From NCBI GenBank assembly GCA_016165875.1, contig JABBOT010000012.1, positions 12,832,984 through 12,896,983 of the forward strand: DNA of 64,000 nt, given 5' to 3'. The notes under the pieces were generated by a model. That model had not been told where the DNA came from, did no database searches, and saw only the letters and a list, made by a program, of their open reading frames with translations. Origin of the DNA: Acanthopleura granulata (Eukaryota > Mollusca > Polyplacophora > Chitonida > Chitonidae). A program made the translations under genes and the position numbers. Positions 11,702 to 21,852 of this stretch are shown here, in pieces; within the stretch, counting starts at the first letter, position 1; every line of letters begins with the position of its first letter.

Positions 11702-11927
11702 CGATATTGCACAGTGAAGGTTGAATACCATAAATATTGTTCGAGTGAGAGGTGGAAAAGATGGGTTATGATTTCTACCTCTCACGAGAACAGTATTTAT
11801 GATATTCAACCTTCACTGTGCAATATTCTATTTATTATTTAAACTTTAACAATGTCATGATTTTGTGTGTTGAAAGAAGTTTTGAGCAATGTTTTAGCTG
11901 CAGGCCTTCAAAGGCCTGTCAGTAGAG
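11702..11927 (+). mobile_element. Fold-back repeat F, copy 2
   Basis: Arms 11703-11753 and 11777-11829 are nearly perfect reverse complements of about 52 bp, loop about 23 bp. The shared tail contains a perfect short palindrome, CAGGCCTT-CA-AAGGCCTG (11901-11918), which is eroded in copy 1, so copy 2 is the better preserved. It lies 1.79 kb downstream of copy 1 in the same orientation. Confidence 0.8.
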
Positions 11928-12124
11928 TGATGTCGTAGCAGTAAACATGACATCGTGTCTTCTTGCACGACGTCGGAATATAGGAATCGATTAAATCTGC
12001 ACTGTGACGTCATCCCAGTGAGCTTAGATTGGAACGTCATAAAACAAAGTGTTTCAATTTTGACGTCACGGCGTCTGGATCATGGGTCAAGGTCACTAGT
12101 AGTTTAATATCAAAATGTAATGAC

Positions 12125-12205
12125 AAAAGTGATATCTAACTAGTGAAAATATCACTTTTATCAGTGAAAAAAATACTGGGATTTTACTGATGTATAAAAA
12201 ATAAA
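12125..12205. repeat. Double-hairpin motif, copy 2
   Basis: AAAAGTGATAT (12125-12135) pairs perfectly with ATATCACTTTT (12149-12159). ATCAGT and ACTGAT form a second inverted pair further on, followed by TGATGTATAAAAAATAAAC. It lies 200 bp after fold-back copy 2; possibly both belong to one non-autonomous element. Confidence 0.7.
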
Positions 12206-12489
12206 CTCAATCAAAGTTTACGACCTTATAAGTAAACGAACAGTTACAACAATCACGGACATGGATTATACCTCTGACCGAGACAAGTAAGTAACAAACA
12301 TTGTTGAATAAAACATTATCAATCATTTACTTTTGCTTTATAGTAATAAAAAAAAAATTCGAATGCACAACGAGAATTTCGAAGTAATGTTTACAAAGTT
12401 AAGTTTTACATGTATGAACAAGGAATTCTCACACCCCCTGTCTTCGAACAATAGTTGTCCTCAGCTATGATGAAATTTTTACTGAAACT

Positions 12490-13160
12490 AGACAAACAAT
12501 GTTTATAATAATGTGTACATTACTGCTCATTTCCAACTCTGAGTCTGGATCTGTCTCCTGGCCATGTGATCCACGATCCTCAGATGAGTATCGTGAAAGG
12601 TCTTCTTCGCTAAGGACACTATGGAAAAGACATCCGTCTCCTTCAGGGTTGCTGGGACCTGTCTTTACTGTTACGTCTGTTGGTGGTCTCATCACGTCGT
12701 TGTGGTGAACACTCTGCTGTCTTCGGTTCTGAAAACTGTGCGCTTTCATTCAACTTTAAGATCCTGTGTACCAGTCCGGAAACTTTCTCATTTTGAGGCT
12801 GCGACTCTAACAAAGGGGTCAACCGATTTCTCAGGAAATTAAAACCTTAGGACTGATGATTCATGGCTGACGTCAAATTTGCATGAGCATCTTGAACAAT
12901 AGACCGAATCGTGTTGGTCTGTTCCGTCAAGTGCTGGTCCATCTTGTTGACAACTTCAGTGAAGGTGGTCACCGCCCGTGTTCATCCTGGCCATTTGAGC
13001 TGACATGAGGTTTATGACTTTTACCAAATCTATGATACCCTGAGAGAGTCCTGTGTGTTTGGTGTTTGTTGCCAAAAGTTTCTGCCAAGTTGGTGTTTGT
13101 GGCCATTAACTGGTTTGAAATAGGCCGTAGATCTATATTGTATATTTGGGCGACCATTCC
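12490..13160 (-). pseudogene. Broken coding-like region, unidentified
   Basis: Three consecutive minus-strand open stretches read like protein but need frame changes to connect. From the right: a stretch with the internal repeat LMATNTN / LLATNTK; then helical, Met/Gln-rich sequence (NLMSAQMARMNT, then VVNKMDQHLTEQTNTIRS) ending near 12867; then a stretch from about 12840 to 12640 (LRNRLTPLLESQPQNEKVSG) and a Ser/Asp/Glu-rich stretch (EEDLSRYSSEDRGSHGQE) near 12590. Composition suggests a coiled coil followed by a charged linker, as in capsid-like proteins of some retroelements, but no motif proves it. It could also be a decayed host exon. One-base shifts near 13080 and 12970 break it. Confidence 0.35.
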
Positions 13161-13820
13161 AAAAAAATAGTCATTTGGGCAACCATTCTTTTATCAGCTG
13201 ATATATTTGCTCAAAATAAACATTTGTGGAACAAAAAGTTTCTTATTTCCCTCATAAACCACTTACACATCAAACAGCATAGAAAAACAATTCATCTTCT
13301 AGCAAATAAGAAATATACACAATTCACTGTATATATCTGTTCACCCAAAAGTCAACCCGTCACTTAGGCGACTGCATATATGTCGCCCAAGTGACACATT
13401 ACTTTGAGCACAAACATTTTGTGCATTTGGGCGACCACGTCTGCATATGTCGCCCAAATCACAATTTTTCATGTGATATTTTAGCTATTATAAGACATTG
13501 TATTTAGGTGACCACATGTTAATATGTCGCCCAAATAACAAATTTTTACACATTTTAAGACAATATTGTAAATGTTAAAGTTGTTAGAAATATTAGATTC
13601 CCATAAACACTGAGAACCTTTGGAAAGATATGTGGGCCTTTTTAATAGGCAACCGCATGTGTAGAACTCCCAAAGTATTTGGAGTGGTTAACTACTCTCC
13701 AGCCTCCCAGCTATGCCCAAATCATAAAGTATCAAATATTTATGTAATGTCTGCCTCTTGTATGCTTTCAATTCAAAATTCTGTATATTTAGGTAATGAA
13801 ATATTCATGTCGCCTAAACA
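13144..13820. repeat. Array of GGGCGAC hairpins
   Basis: Three successive inverted repeats share the arm ATTTGGGCGAC / GTCGCCCAAAT. They are 13361-13393 (CACTTAGGCGAC with GTCGCCCAAGTG, 11 of 12 paired), 13425-13459 (11 bp perfect, 13-nt loop) and 13502-13536 (9 of 11). Two unpaired half-sites ATTTGGGCGACCATTC / ATTTGGGCAACCATTC lie at 13144 and 13173, and a decayed hairpin (TTTAGG...CCTAAA) at 13788-13818. Spacing of the first three is 64-77 bp. Loops contain a shared GCATAT-like word. No gene was recognised. Confidence 0.7.
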
Positions 13821-13869
13821 CCATTTTGGGAATCACTGCATGTTCCAGTAAATTTCAAAGTGGTGGGAA

Positions 13870-15600
13870 ATGGCAAGCTTTAACTGGAGAAAAAAACTGC
13901 ATTATATTCTGGAAAACATCACAGATTTGTGTTGTGATTATGACAATATTTTATTTTGATAATTATGAGGTTCTAGGATGGGCATACAGAGAAAACAAGT
14001 TTAATTTAAATAGACATTACTATATAGGTACCAATACTACTGAGTTTATGAAGGAGTGCTCAGCGAGATATGTAGCTGTTAGTGTGACATCTAGTTACTA
14101 AGTGAGGTGTTGTGTTTGAAGGCAGTTGTTAAATTGTGACTCTGGTCAAAATACAACCTGTAAAGAAATATTACAATTATATGAAAGGATTTGTACGGAA
14201 CAAACTTAACATGGTGATCATGGTTCAAATGGATTTTCCATGAAGGCAATTATACTTGGATGACATCAAGAGCATTTAAAAGGACAGTGTTATTTGGCGA
14301 TCCACGATTGTGTGTGACAGACGTCACACCAGGCAAAGTGGAAAAGACAGAAAAGTTTCGTTGTCATATATTCCCACAAAAAGGACTATATTGGTTTTAA
14401 TACACAGCAATAGTTTAACAATTTAGGAAAGCAATTCATACTATCTCAATCGATAGCATTCCACACATTCAGTTTAAGACTGAGATGTTTTAACACCAAA
14501 GTAGCACTTTAAGGTACGGTTGCTGTCCGGTGTTAGTAGGTGACCTTTTTAGATACTGACTGAAAACCATATTTTGTTGTGAAGTGATATCAAAATATGT
14601 CAACACATATCAAGCTAATTGCAACTATACTTTGGGCACGGGCTGTTAATTTGAGAGACTTGACGAGGATAGAGTGCCTCTAGGGTTGGTTGTCCGAGTC
14701 AATGAGGGTCTGTAGTAGTGGGTTGCTGTAATTTATTGACAGAGGGCCTTGAAAGAAATAGTTTAAAATTGTAGCGCATGTGTGCGCGAGTATGTGTGCG
14801 CGAGTATGTGCGAGCATCCTACCTTTCACAAGGAAAGTGTTGCAAGAAAATATCAGTTTACCAGTAACAGTTAGTTATTTATTGTGTTGACTTTCTGAAC
14901 TTTGCCTGTATTTTTCCATTTCTATGTATGCTTTCTAGTATAAGTATTTGCTTACTTAGGTATTGGGGATATTAAAAGCCGACATAATATTACTTATTAT
15001 ACCGGTGAATTCGTGACTGACATACAATGGTATTTCCTTCACTTCATCCGCGGTAGCATTGAGAGCTCCATGCCCAATGGCAAGCGGGCATAGGCGACTG
15101 TTTTCTCTGTGATTGGATAAGAGGTAAGATTAACAATTTCATGTGTTATTGTAAATGTATGATGGTATGAATGGCCATCACCTGTCTGATGAGCCATCAC
15201 GGAAAGGTAACTATGGAAGCTCGTAAGACTCATCTTCATAGCTCCATTTTGCATCCTTTGCTTTGGTCATTACTTCGCTGATTTGTCGTGATTATACACG
15301 CACAGTTGAAAAGTGATTAGAGGCTAGAATGTTAAATGAGATTTGGTATCTTGTTGGAGGATAGTACATGTTTTACATGATATTTTATTAACTATATCTT
15401 CTACTGTTATTACAGATCTATACTGCGCGAGCCTGTAAAATCATACCCACTAGTCACTGTTAGTGGTGGTTCACTACGATTGTACAAATGACACTCGTGG
15501 CTCTGTCATGTATTGAATGCATTGTAATCATCATCCAAACCGAGATACATACAGGTACATTCTGTCTGTATTAAACCGTGTATATGTGATCAGCTTCATT
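13870..15600. other. No gene seen
   Basis: Holds a short GTGTGCGCGAGTAT direct repeat near 14777-14812 and isolated open frames (up to 101 codons ending at 14101 plus strand; 71 codons at 15039-15254 minus strand) with no recognisable domain. Confidence 0.4.
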
Positions 15601-15619
15601 GTTCTCGCTACGCCTCAAT

Positions 15620-16250
15620 CGTTTTCTAAGCATTCATTTCATACAGATATTCACATATGAAAAGCATTGTGTATCAAGCATAAAGATTTGTGAAGAATAA
15701 CTTTATCAAGAAGTGATGAAATTTGTGACATTAACACAAGCTATAGTGAGAGTTGTCCTCTGAGATATCCTCGGGTAATTCATATGACACTGGGGAAAAT
15801 TACGAGTAAATATTAAGATATATATGCTTGGGCTCAGCCTATTAAGTCAGCGTAGATCACCCAACACGGGTCCCAGACAGACATTCCCATGTCACAGTAA
15901 CATGAGCAAAATGGGTCGATCAATTCGGGCAGTTAACCCAACCGATTTCACTGTGTAAATTAGATCGCGTCACAAGTAGGTCGGTCGTGAAAGCGCAATA
16001 GCTGAGCCACAAATCGAATTCCATCCAGTCGTCACCGGCAAAATTGCCTGCCAATTCCAGAAGACGACAGAAGAATCCATTTTACGCGATTGGCCCATGG
16101 TACAAAATTCTCCATAAACGTGGGCTGAAGAAGGACACAATCACACGATAAAGGCAGAACATGGATTCAAACAGGAAATCTTTTCTTGAGTTCGATTGAC
16201 GTGGTATTTAAGAGCAAAACCTAAGCAATAATTGTCTTAATTATAAATTG
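15620..16250 (-). repeat. Large repeat, module Z (copy Q)
   Basis: Collinear with 29720-30240 over about 500 bp. Shared words include TCAAGAAGTGATG, GGGCTCAGCC, CATTCCCATGTCACAGTAAC, GCTGAGCCACAAATCG and TTGCCTGCCAATTCCAGAAG. Also matches 63195-63480 in reverse. It is oriented minus because module order in copy T (X-W-Y-Z, plus) puts Z last. No open frame is conserved between copies. Confidence 0.65.
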
Positions 16251-16659
16251 ATCCGCCATTGTCGTTTGCATGGCTGGCATGAGAATAACATAGAACAGAC
16301 TAAAGAAATACATTATGTGGTACATCATTAACAGAACAAATACAAAGAAAGCCAGCAAGGAATGCCCAAGAAAATCTGTTTTTTAAGAAACTTCTTTAAA
16401 ACAGCAGAAGACATTTAAACAAGTACGCAACAACTAAAAGACCATTTACTGCTTATTCCAATTATCGTCGTCATTATTTTTTGGCATTTTTTTCCAGTGA
16501 TTAAAATGGAAATGAGATGCTACGGTGGATTTTTTTAACCATACTGAATACACTGAAGCACACTGATGTCACAGATTCTTTTTACCTGCTAAACATCCTC
16601 TGATGGTTATATGTTTTTGTGTATAGAGTGTCTGGTAATGTAGTGAGAAAAAAACCCTA

Positions 16660-16900
16660 CAACAGTGGCAGGCCATTTTCAAGGGTGGCGACAAGATGTA
16701 CTCCGATTCGAGTTTTGCCGGAGAACGTTGTTAAGTAAGGTTCGACGGATTTGTGTCACCAGTTCGTCCATGACTGATTAACGCTCATTCCAGACGAGTT
16801 TGACGCTCAGGATGGTCACGAATTAAGAATAAACATTTCTCGTACATGTGTGTCGTGACGTTCATTTTGACAAATTCGGTGAAATATGACCGATGAGCGA
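16660..16900 (+). repeat. Inverted partial Z segment (copy Q)
   Basis: GGCAGGCCATTTTCAAGGGT and the following GGCGACAAGATG are the reverse complement of the Z core at about 16030-16060, so Z is present as an inverted pair 600 bp apart. Copy R has the same arrangement (30240 and 30945). Similarity fades after about 60 bp. Confidence 0.45.
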
Positions 16901-17085
16901 GAGGTGGGCATGTCGCTTTCGTGACTTTAAAGATGGCGAGTGAGAGACCTTCAGGTCATTATTCTATTCTAGGGTATCACAAAAAAATATATTGTAGTAT
17001 TGTATTTTGCTCTACTGGTCGGTTTCAAGTGCCTGTGTTGTAAGGGTACCAAAAATGATAAACAAATGGCTTGTTCTTCTCTCAG

Positions 17086-17259
17086 ACAGCAATAGACCTT
17101 ACACAAGCTCAAACAAAGAAACACGAAGACGCTTGGATAAGTTCAGTACATGTAACTGAACAAAATAAACAAACAGTTCAACTTACAATATTATTCAAGA
17201 ATAATAAAGGTAATTACAAAATACAGTTTCCTATGGATTATCATCCAAATCATGTCTGA
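17086..17259 (+). CDS. Candidate terminal exon, unknown protein
   Basis: A strong 3' splice-site-like sequence (TTGTTCTTCTCTCAG, ending 17085) is followed in phase 0 by 57 sense codons and a TGA. The peptide starts TAIDLTQAQTKKHEDAW and ends KIQFPMDYHPNHV. It is rich in Gln, Lys and Thr, with alternating hydrophobic residues (VQLTILF) like a beta strand. An AATAAA lies 281 bp after the stop. There is no in-frame ATG, and no upstream exon was found. An alternative donor (AAAG/GTAATT at about 17209) would make it internal. I do not recognise the family, and a chance open frame remains possible. Confidence 0.35.
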   Translation, partial: TAIDLTQAQTKKHEDAWISSVHVTEQNKQTVQLTILFKNNKGNYKIQFPMDYHPNHV

Positions 17260-17539
17260 AACTCAAGCTGCCAAAGGCGAGTCTGCACATGTAAATAGCG
17301 ATATTCAGATTTCATTGGAATTCTTGAATCGAAGGATGGCACTTGTCTCCAAGTAGAGAGAGATTGCTGACGTCACTTAAAGCGTGTTTACTAGCGAGAA
17401 TGCAACAACCGCAAACTTTTAACATACCCAAATAAGCTCCACAATGGACTCAAACATTAGACCACAATGATCTAAAGTTTAAAAGCCCAAGAGTTACTCT
17501 AACTGCTTTCTTACATGTAAACGTTGTGTACAGTCGTGT

Positions 17540-17545
17540 AATAAA
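17540..17545 (+). promoter_or_regulatory. AATAAA polyadenylation-type signal
   Basis: Canonical hexamer 281 bp downstream of the TGA of the candidate exon at 17086-17259. Such hexamers are common in AT-rich DNA, so its value depends on the exon being real. Confidence 0.25.
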
Positions 17546-17559
17546 TACATGACCAGAGA

Positions 17560-18540
17560 CAAGTCAGCTCAGTCGATCCGTAGTGTTGTCATTTCTATCC
17601 CGCCGCAACCAACTAAAGCATAATTTATATAGACACACTTTCGTATAAATGCGAAATGTGAATTTGTTTCCATTTCATGTCATGAGCAAAAAAAAGTAAC
17701 GTTACGCGAACGAATGTCAGGAGAGTATGTCTTTGGACCACCGGCTCAACAAATGAAGTGATACATATTCATTGTGAGAAACAAAGCCTGAGAATGACAA
17801 GCGCACCTTACACAAGAGAGCTTTACTAGCTTAGTGTGTCAGTGATAAACAGAATGAGGTTCCCGAGCGAGCAATTAATTTTCTACTTCGTACGTTGAAG
17901 TGGCTGTTAATGTACATTCGGCAGAGGCAATGTCTAATTTTTAGCATTTGTTTTGTACAAATTATCACCCCTGTGAGACACAACCTTGACCTTTGACTAA
18001 CAGTGGTATTAGTGGTCAGTCAGACCCATTTTGAGATTCCTTTGATGTTTACTGTGACTTTACACACTTCCAGTGTAAAATTGGGATGACAAGTTCGTAA
18101 TCGCACCAGAGAGACAATGAGTGATGCAAGCTCCAAAATAGGGTCCCAGACAAAAATATCAAGTGCCGAAACAACTTCACGAAGTGCAATGAGCAGAAAA
18201 ATGGAATACAATTTGACGAATGTAAAACAATGTAAAAGACAGTGCGCTTTACAATTTCGTCGCTCAAATTTATAGGCTAACGTAAAGAAAATTCTAGATA
18301 GTTGGACCCTGAACATGTTTAAATGTAATGCTTCTGTCAAATGTAATGTTTTTCTTGTGAATGCATTGGTGAAATCGTCGAGGCAGAGGTTAAAGGTCAG
18401 GGAAGCTTTCGGTATACACGATGTCACTTTTCTCAGCCTGAGGTAAATTTCTCACCACGTATTTAAACCCTGACCTGTACTGTAGTGTATAACAAACCAT
18501 GTCCAATGTAGTATTACATTGGACTGAAGGTCACTTTTAT
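17560..18540. other. No gene established
   Basis: The longest non-repetitive open frame of the window (135 codons, minus strand 18020-18427) lies here. It contains hydrophobic stretches, but a second long frame overlaps it, there is no recognisable domain, and one frame of this length is expected by chance in 64 kb of this composition. Confidence 0.35.
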
Positions 18541-18716
18541 AGACTAGTTCTTGAAAATGTCACACCACCGAAGACTGACGTAAAAAAAGGAAGTCATGTC
18601 ACATTAGCCTTACATATTTGTTGTCCGTTACTCAAAGAAAGAGATTCACTTTTCCTGCTCATGCAGTTCTATTAGGACACGTATCTCCCTTCTACCTTAA
18701 AAGTAGGTAAATCTCA

Positions 18717-18966
18717 GGATGGATTTATTTGATTGGTGATTTACGCCGTACTCACGAATGTTTTACTTATATGACGGCGGCCAGCATTATAGTGGGAGGA
18801 AGAGCCCGAGGGAAACGCACGACCATCCACAGGTTGCTTGTAGACCTTCCCACCTATGGCCGGAGAGGAAGCCAGCATGAGCTGGACTTGAACTCACAGC
18901 GATCACATGGGTGTGAAGCTTCTGGATCATTGCACTGCGCTAGAGTGCTAATCGAAAGGATAGAGA
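18717..18966 (-). repeat. tRNA-derived SINE, nearly full length
   Basis: On the minus strand: head with GTGAGTTCAAGTCCAG (B box-like), body with ATGCTGGCTTCCTCTCCGGC, GTGGATGGTCGTGCGTTTCC, CTCCCACTATAATGCTGGCC, then the tail GAGTACGGCGTAAATCACCA and ATCAAATAAAT. It is one of the best preserved copies and lies within module Y. Confidence 0.85.
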
Positions 18967-19884
18967 AGAGAGGTGAAGTAAGGTGTCCGTGGCTATCTCT
19001 CAGTTTAGCTACTGTCAGACAGGAATTGCCGGAAACGGTGCTTAACATTTAGGCTTCGATTCAATTCCTGCTCTTCTTTAAGATAATGTAAATTGTCCTA
19101 AAACATTATTTTAGCCTCTTTCAACTTTGAGAAAATGTCTCTCTCCTCGCCATGGTGCATTTTGCAGCTAGGCAGAACTTTAAGTGAGGCGGTGTATCGG
19201 TATTCAAAAAGGAAATCCATTGCCCTCTTGGGTAAAGTCTAAACATTGTGGTTGATAATTCCGCGTTTGACGTTCATGTGATGTGAAGCGATTGGTTCAT
19301 ATTTTGACTGTGGGCGGTGTTCCACGAATAAGGATAACTGCCCTTTTAAGAAACTACCAGGAATTAAAATGTATCTGCTCGTGACTGAATTGATATAATC
19401 TCTCTCTGAATAAATAATGTGAAAATAGATCCACTCAAGAATTTCAAATTTCATGTAACCATGCAACCATCGTGGCACCAATCAAATAAATAAACACAAA
19501 TACATAAACGTGACACCAGAGAGAGGGGCATTCAGTTTTATATAATTCATCAAGCCACTGTGCAATGCAATGTTAAGGATCTGTATGGTTTCGTCTGTGA
19601 GTAGCAATAAGGTTGTGTTACAAGGGCAGAGGTTTGGTGATTCAACCCACGCTTTAAAGTGAGAAGAATAAATCCCTCTCCCCACATACAGCAACAGAAG
19701 TTCAGGAAAATCGTCTTTGTTACGTGACACATTTTCAGTCTCTTGTGTCTCATTACTAGATACGATGGGTGTAATATCTGGTGTCTTCGGTATGATGCTC
19801 CAGTGACGGCAGCACTTTAGCACAAGACAAGAAGATTCACTCTGCCAGAAGAAGACACAGTATATATACATACTAAGGACTCCC

Positions 19885-19960
19885 TGTCGACATGTGACTG
19901 AAAAATCGTTGAGTACGACGTAAAACCCAGGCATACATACATACATACATACATACATCA
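19885..19960 (+). repeat. SINE tail ending in (CATA)n
   Basis: GACTGAAAAATCGTTGAGTA and CGACGTAAAACCC match the SINE tail, but the usual ATAAAT end is replaced by seven CATA units at 19931-19958. Confidence 0.6.
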
Positions 19961-20261
19961 CTAATCTAATAAGTAAACGATCACTTTCATTAACCCACCG
20001 ACACTTTAACACTTAAACGTGGGAACAAATCTACATCCATCGCGGTCTTCTCAAGTAGAAAATGGCGAGTATGTGTATCGATTCAGCACGCCATAGCGTT
20101 GATAACGTTCATAAATATTCACATCTAGCTAAAAAAATGCCCTGAAAACAGCACTTCTGATAGAAATATTTTTGTCCACAAACTTCTATAATGATCATTG
20201 TTGACAAAGTCATGAAGTGAAGGGTTTACATTAAACGTCAGTTTAGGCAACAGTATGATAA

Positions 20262-21852
20262 TAACAGATAATAACAGAAATAAAATAAATTAAAGCTGTT
20301 TACCCAACACCTTTTCCAGGGTCGCACATAATAAGATACATATATTGGTTCACATGGCGACTCTATTCCATGATTTGAATGATTTGCGTCAAGGCAATAG
20401 GGCGTGTTTCAGGGATTTTAGGCTGCTCTAATCAACCATAGTCAATCCACAGAGAACTACTGTCCCAATGCTGTAGCCTAAAACCTGTGATCCTACATAA
20501 ATAATTCCCCACGGCTTTGAAAACCAAACCTGCGTTCCTCGGTGGACAGAACACAGTCCTCAGAGTTGGTTCAATAATTCCCACGTCTACAAGATCAGAT
20601 AAGAAGATTTGTCTGTGAGCTGTATCTTTGTGTACTGCGGACACACGGGTAAAACATGATTTATGGTCTCCTCAGCCTGACAAACATCACACAGACCTGA
20701 ATCTCTTGCCTTGGATCTTTTTAAGTAGCTATTAACTGGGAGGTGTCCTGACCGAAGTCGGAAGCACAGGATTTCTGCTTTTCTGCTAGAAAAGGAAAAA
20801 GGGAGGCTGTTGTGAAGTTTGATAATAGGGTTAAATGAGTGATAAAAGCTGCCCTTCTCTGAGGCGTCCCACTCAGTTTGCCATCGTTTAAATGACAATG
20901 ATTTTACTTCATATAGGGCTTCGGATATGTTTGATATTAGAGCTGACATCACGCAGCCTTATGGCTTGTTTGGCCAGTCTCTCTGCTCCTTCGTTACCGG
21001 GCACACCAGAATGCCCAGGAACTCATGCGAAGCAAATGTCAAGACCAGCAAAGAATAGAGAGGACGACAGAAAAACTACTTCGTACAGGACAAGGTAACA
21101 TTTTGTCCACTTAAATGACGTCATTGACTGTGAAGCATCTATGAATATAACAGCTCTTAATGATCTTAAAAAAAGAGTAGAGCCTTCACAATTGCATAGA
21201 ATTCTGCTGAATATACAGACAGGTTATCCGACAATCTAAGAACTTTTTCACAACACAATTCTGGTACGCAAACCGAAGCCCCAACCTTACCAGTAGCAGG
21301 GTACTTAGAGGCATCGGTATAAATTTGCATGTATGCAGTCCAATTGTTGCTTACGTATTCGTTAGAAATCACAGAAATATGGTGAGGACTGTCTGATTTC
21401 TGGACCTGAGAGTGCATGTCCATGGATACAGATGGTGGTTGGGCCTTCCAGAGGGGAGATGGCGGGACACATTCCTTCTGTAAACGTCCGATATTGACCC
21501 AGGACTCTGCAAAATATCCTGGGCACGAACATTGAAAGGCTGTGACTTTTTGTTGGCATTGTAGAGAGAATAGTGACAAGATGGTGAAAACACTGAACAG
21601 GCTGAATTATGTAGAGAGCTTTCTAACTTCATATCAAATGTTGTTGTGCGCAGTTTGCGTCTAATTGAGAGAGGCCATTCCTGGCAGTGGACCTGAAGAA
21701 CATTTAAAGGAGTTGTTTTCATCGCTCCAGTGCAAATTCGTAACGCTGTGCACTGGATAGAGTCAAGTCTAGGTTTTAAAGTATCGCAGGCCGAATCAAA
21801 AGCTTCACATCCATATTCGAGCCTTGATCGGATTAACGACCTATATATTAAG
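20262..21852 (-). mobile_element. 5'-truncated I-group non-LTR retrotransposon
   Basis: Only the 3' part of a LINE remains. From 21852 leftward the minus strand encodes the end of a reverse transcriptase (LIYRSLIRSRLEYGCEAFDS, then LDSIQCTALRICTGAM), and then an RNase H domain (MQIYTDASKYPATGKVGASV, SVYSAEFYAIVKAL). The RNase H ends with the typical VPGHSGVPGNEGAERLAKQA at about 20960-21020, and a C-terminal zinc-knuckle-like CDVCQAEETINHVLPVC lies at about 20645-20695. RNase H plus this tail places it among I/Nimb-type elements rather than Jockey. At least two frameshifts and stops separate the parts, so it is inactive. The 3' end carries two TGTTATTATC units. It sits beside module X of copy Q. 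Confidence 0.85.
20590..21852 (-). pseudogene. Reverse transcriptase (end) - RNase H fragment
   Basis: Fragmented ORF2 of the LINE above. The RT catalytic FADD-type box and the endonuclease domain would lie further 5' and are absent. The RNase H shows the first Asp (YTDAS) and the Glu of SAEFYAI. The later His/Asp segment is recoverable (GHSGVPGNEGAERL) only by changing frame near 21160 and again near 20950. The C-terminal Cys/His motif follows in an intact frame of about 120 codons. Confidence 0.8.

Larger units (their letters stand above)
18540..20240 (-). repeat. Large repeat, modules X-W-Y (copy Q)
   Basis: Read on the minus strand: part of X (20240-20000, matching 25640-26100), W (19880-19470) and the start of Y (19200-18540). 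W shares AACCCACGCTTT and AAGAATAA words with 34430-34640 and, reversed, with 58030-58230. Y shares TTGCCGGAAACG followed by a TAGRCTTCGAT word with 33150-33190. A SINE interrupts Y at 18717-18966, and a SINE tail lies between X and W. Confidence 0.6.

Noticed and set aside
18020..18427. 135-codon minus-strand frame with hydrophobic stretches
   Set aside because: No recognisable domain, a second long frame overlaps it, and a rough estimate from base composition gives a sizeable chance of one such frame in 64 kb.
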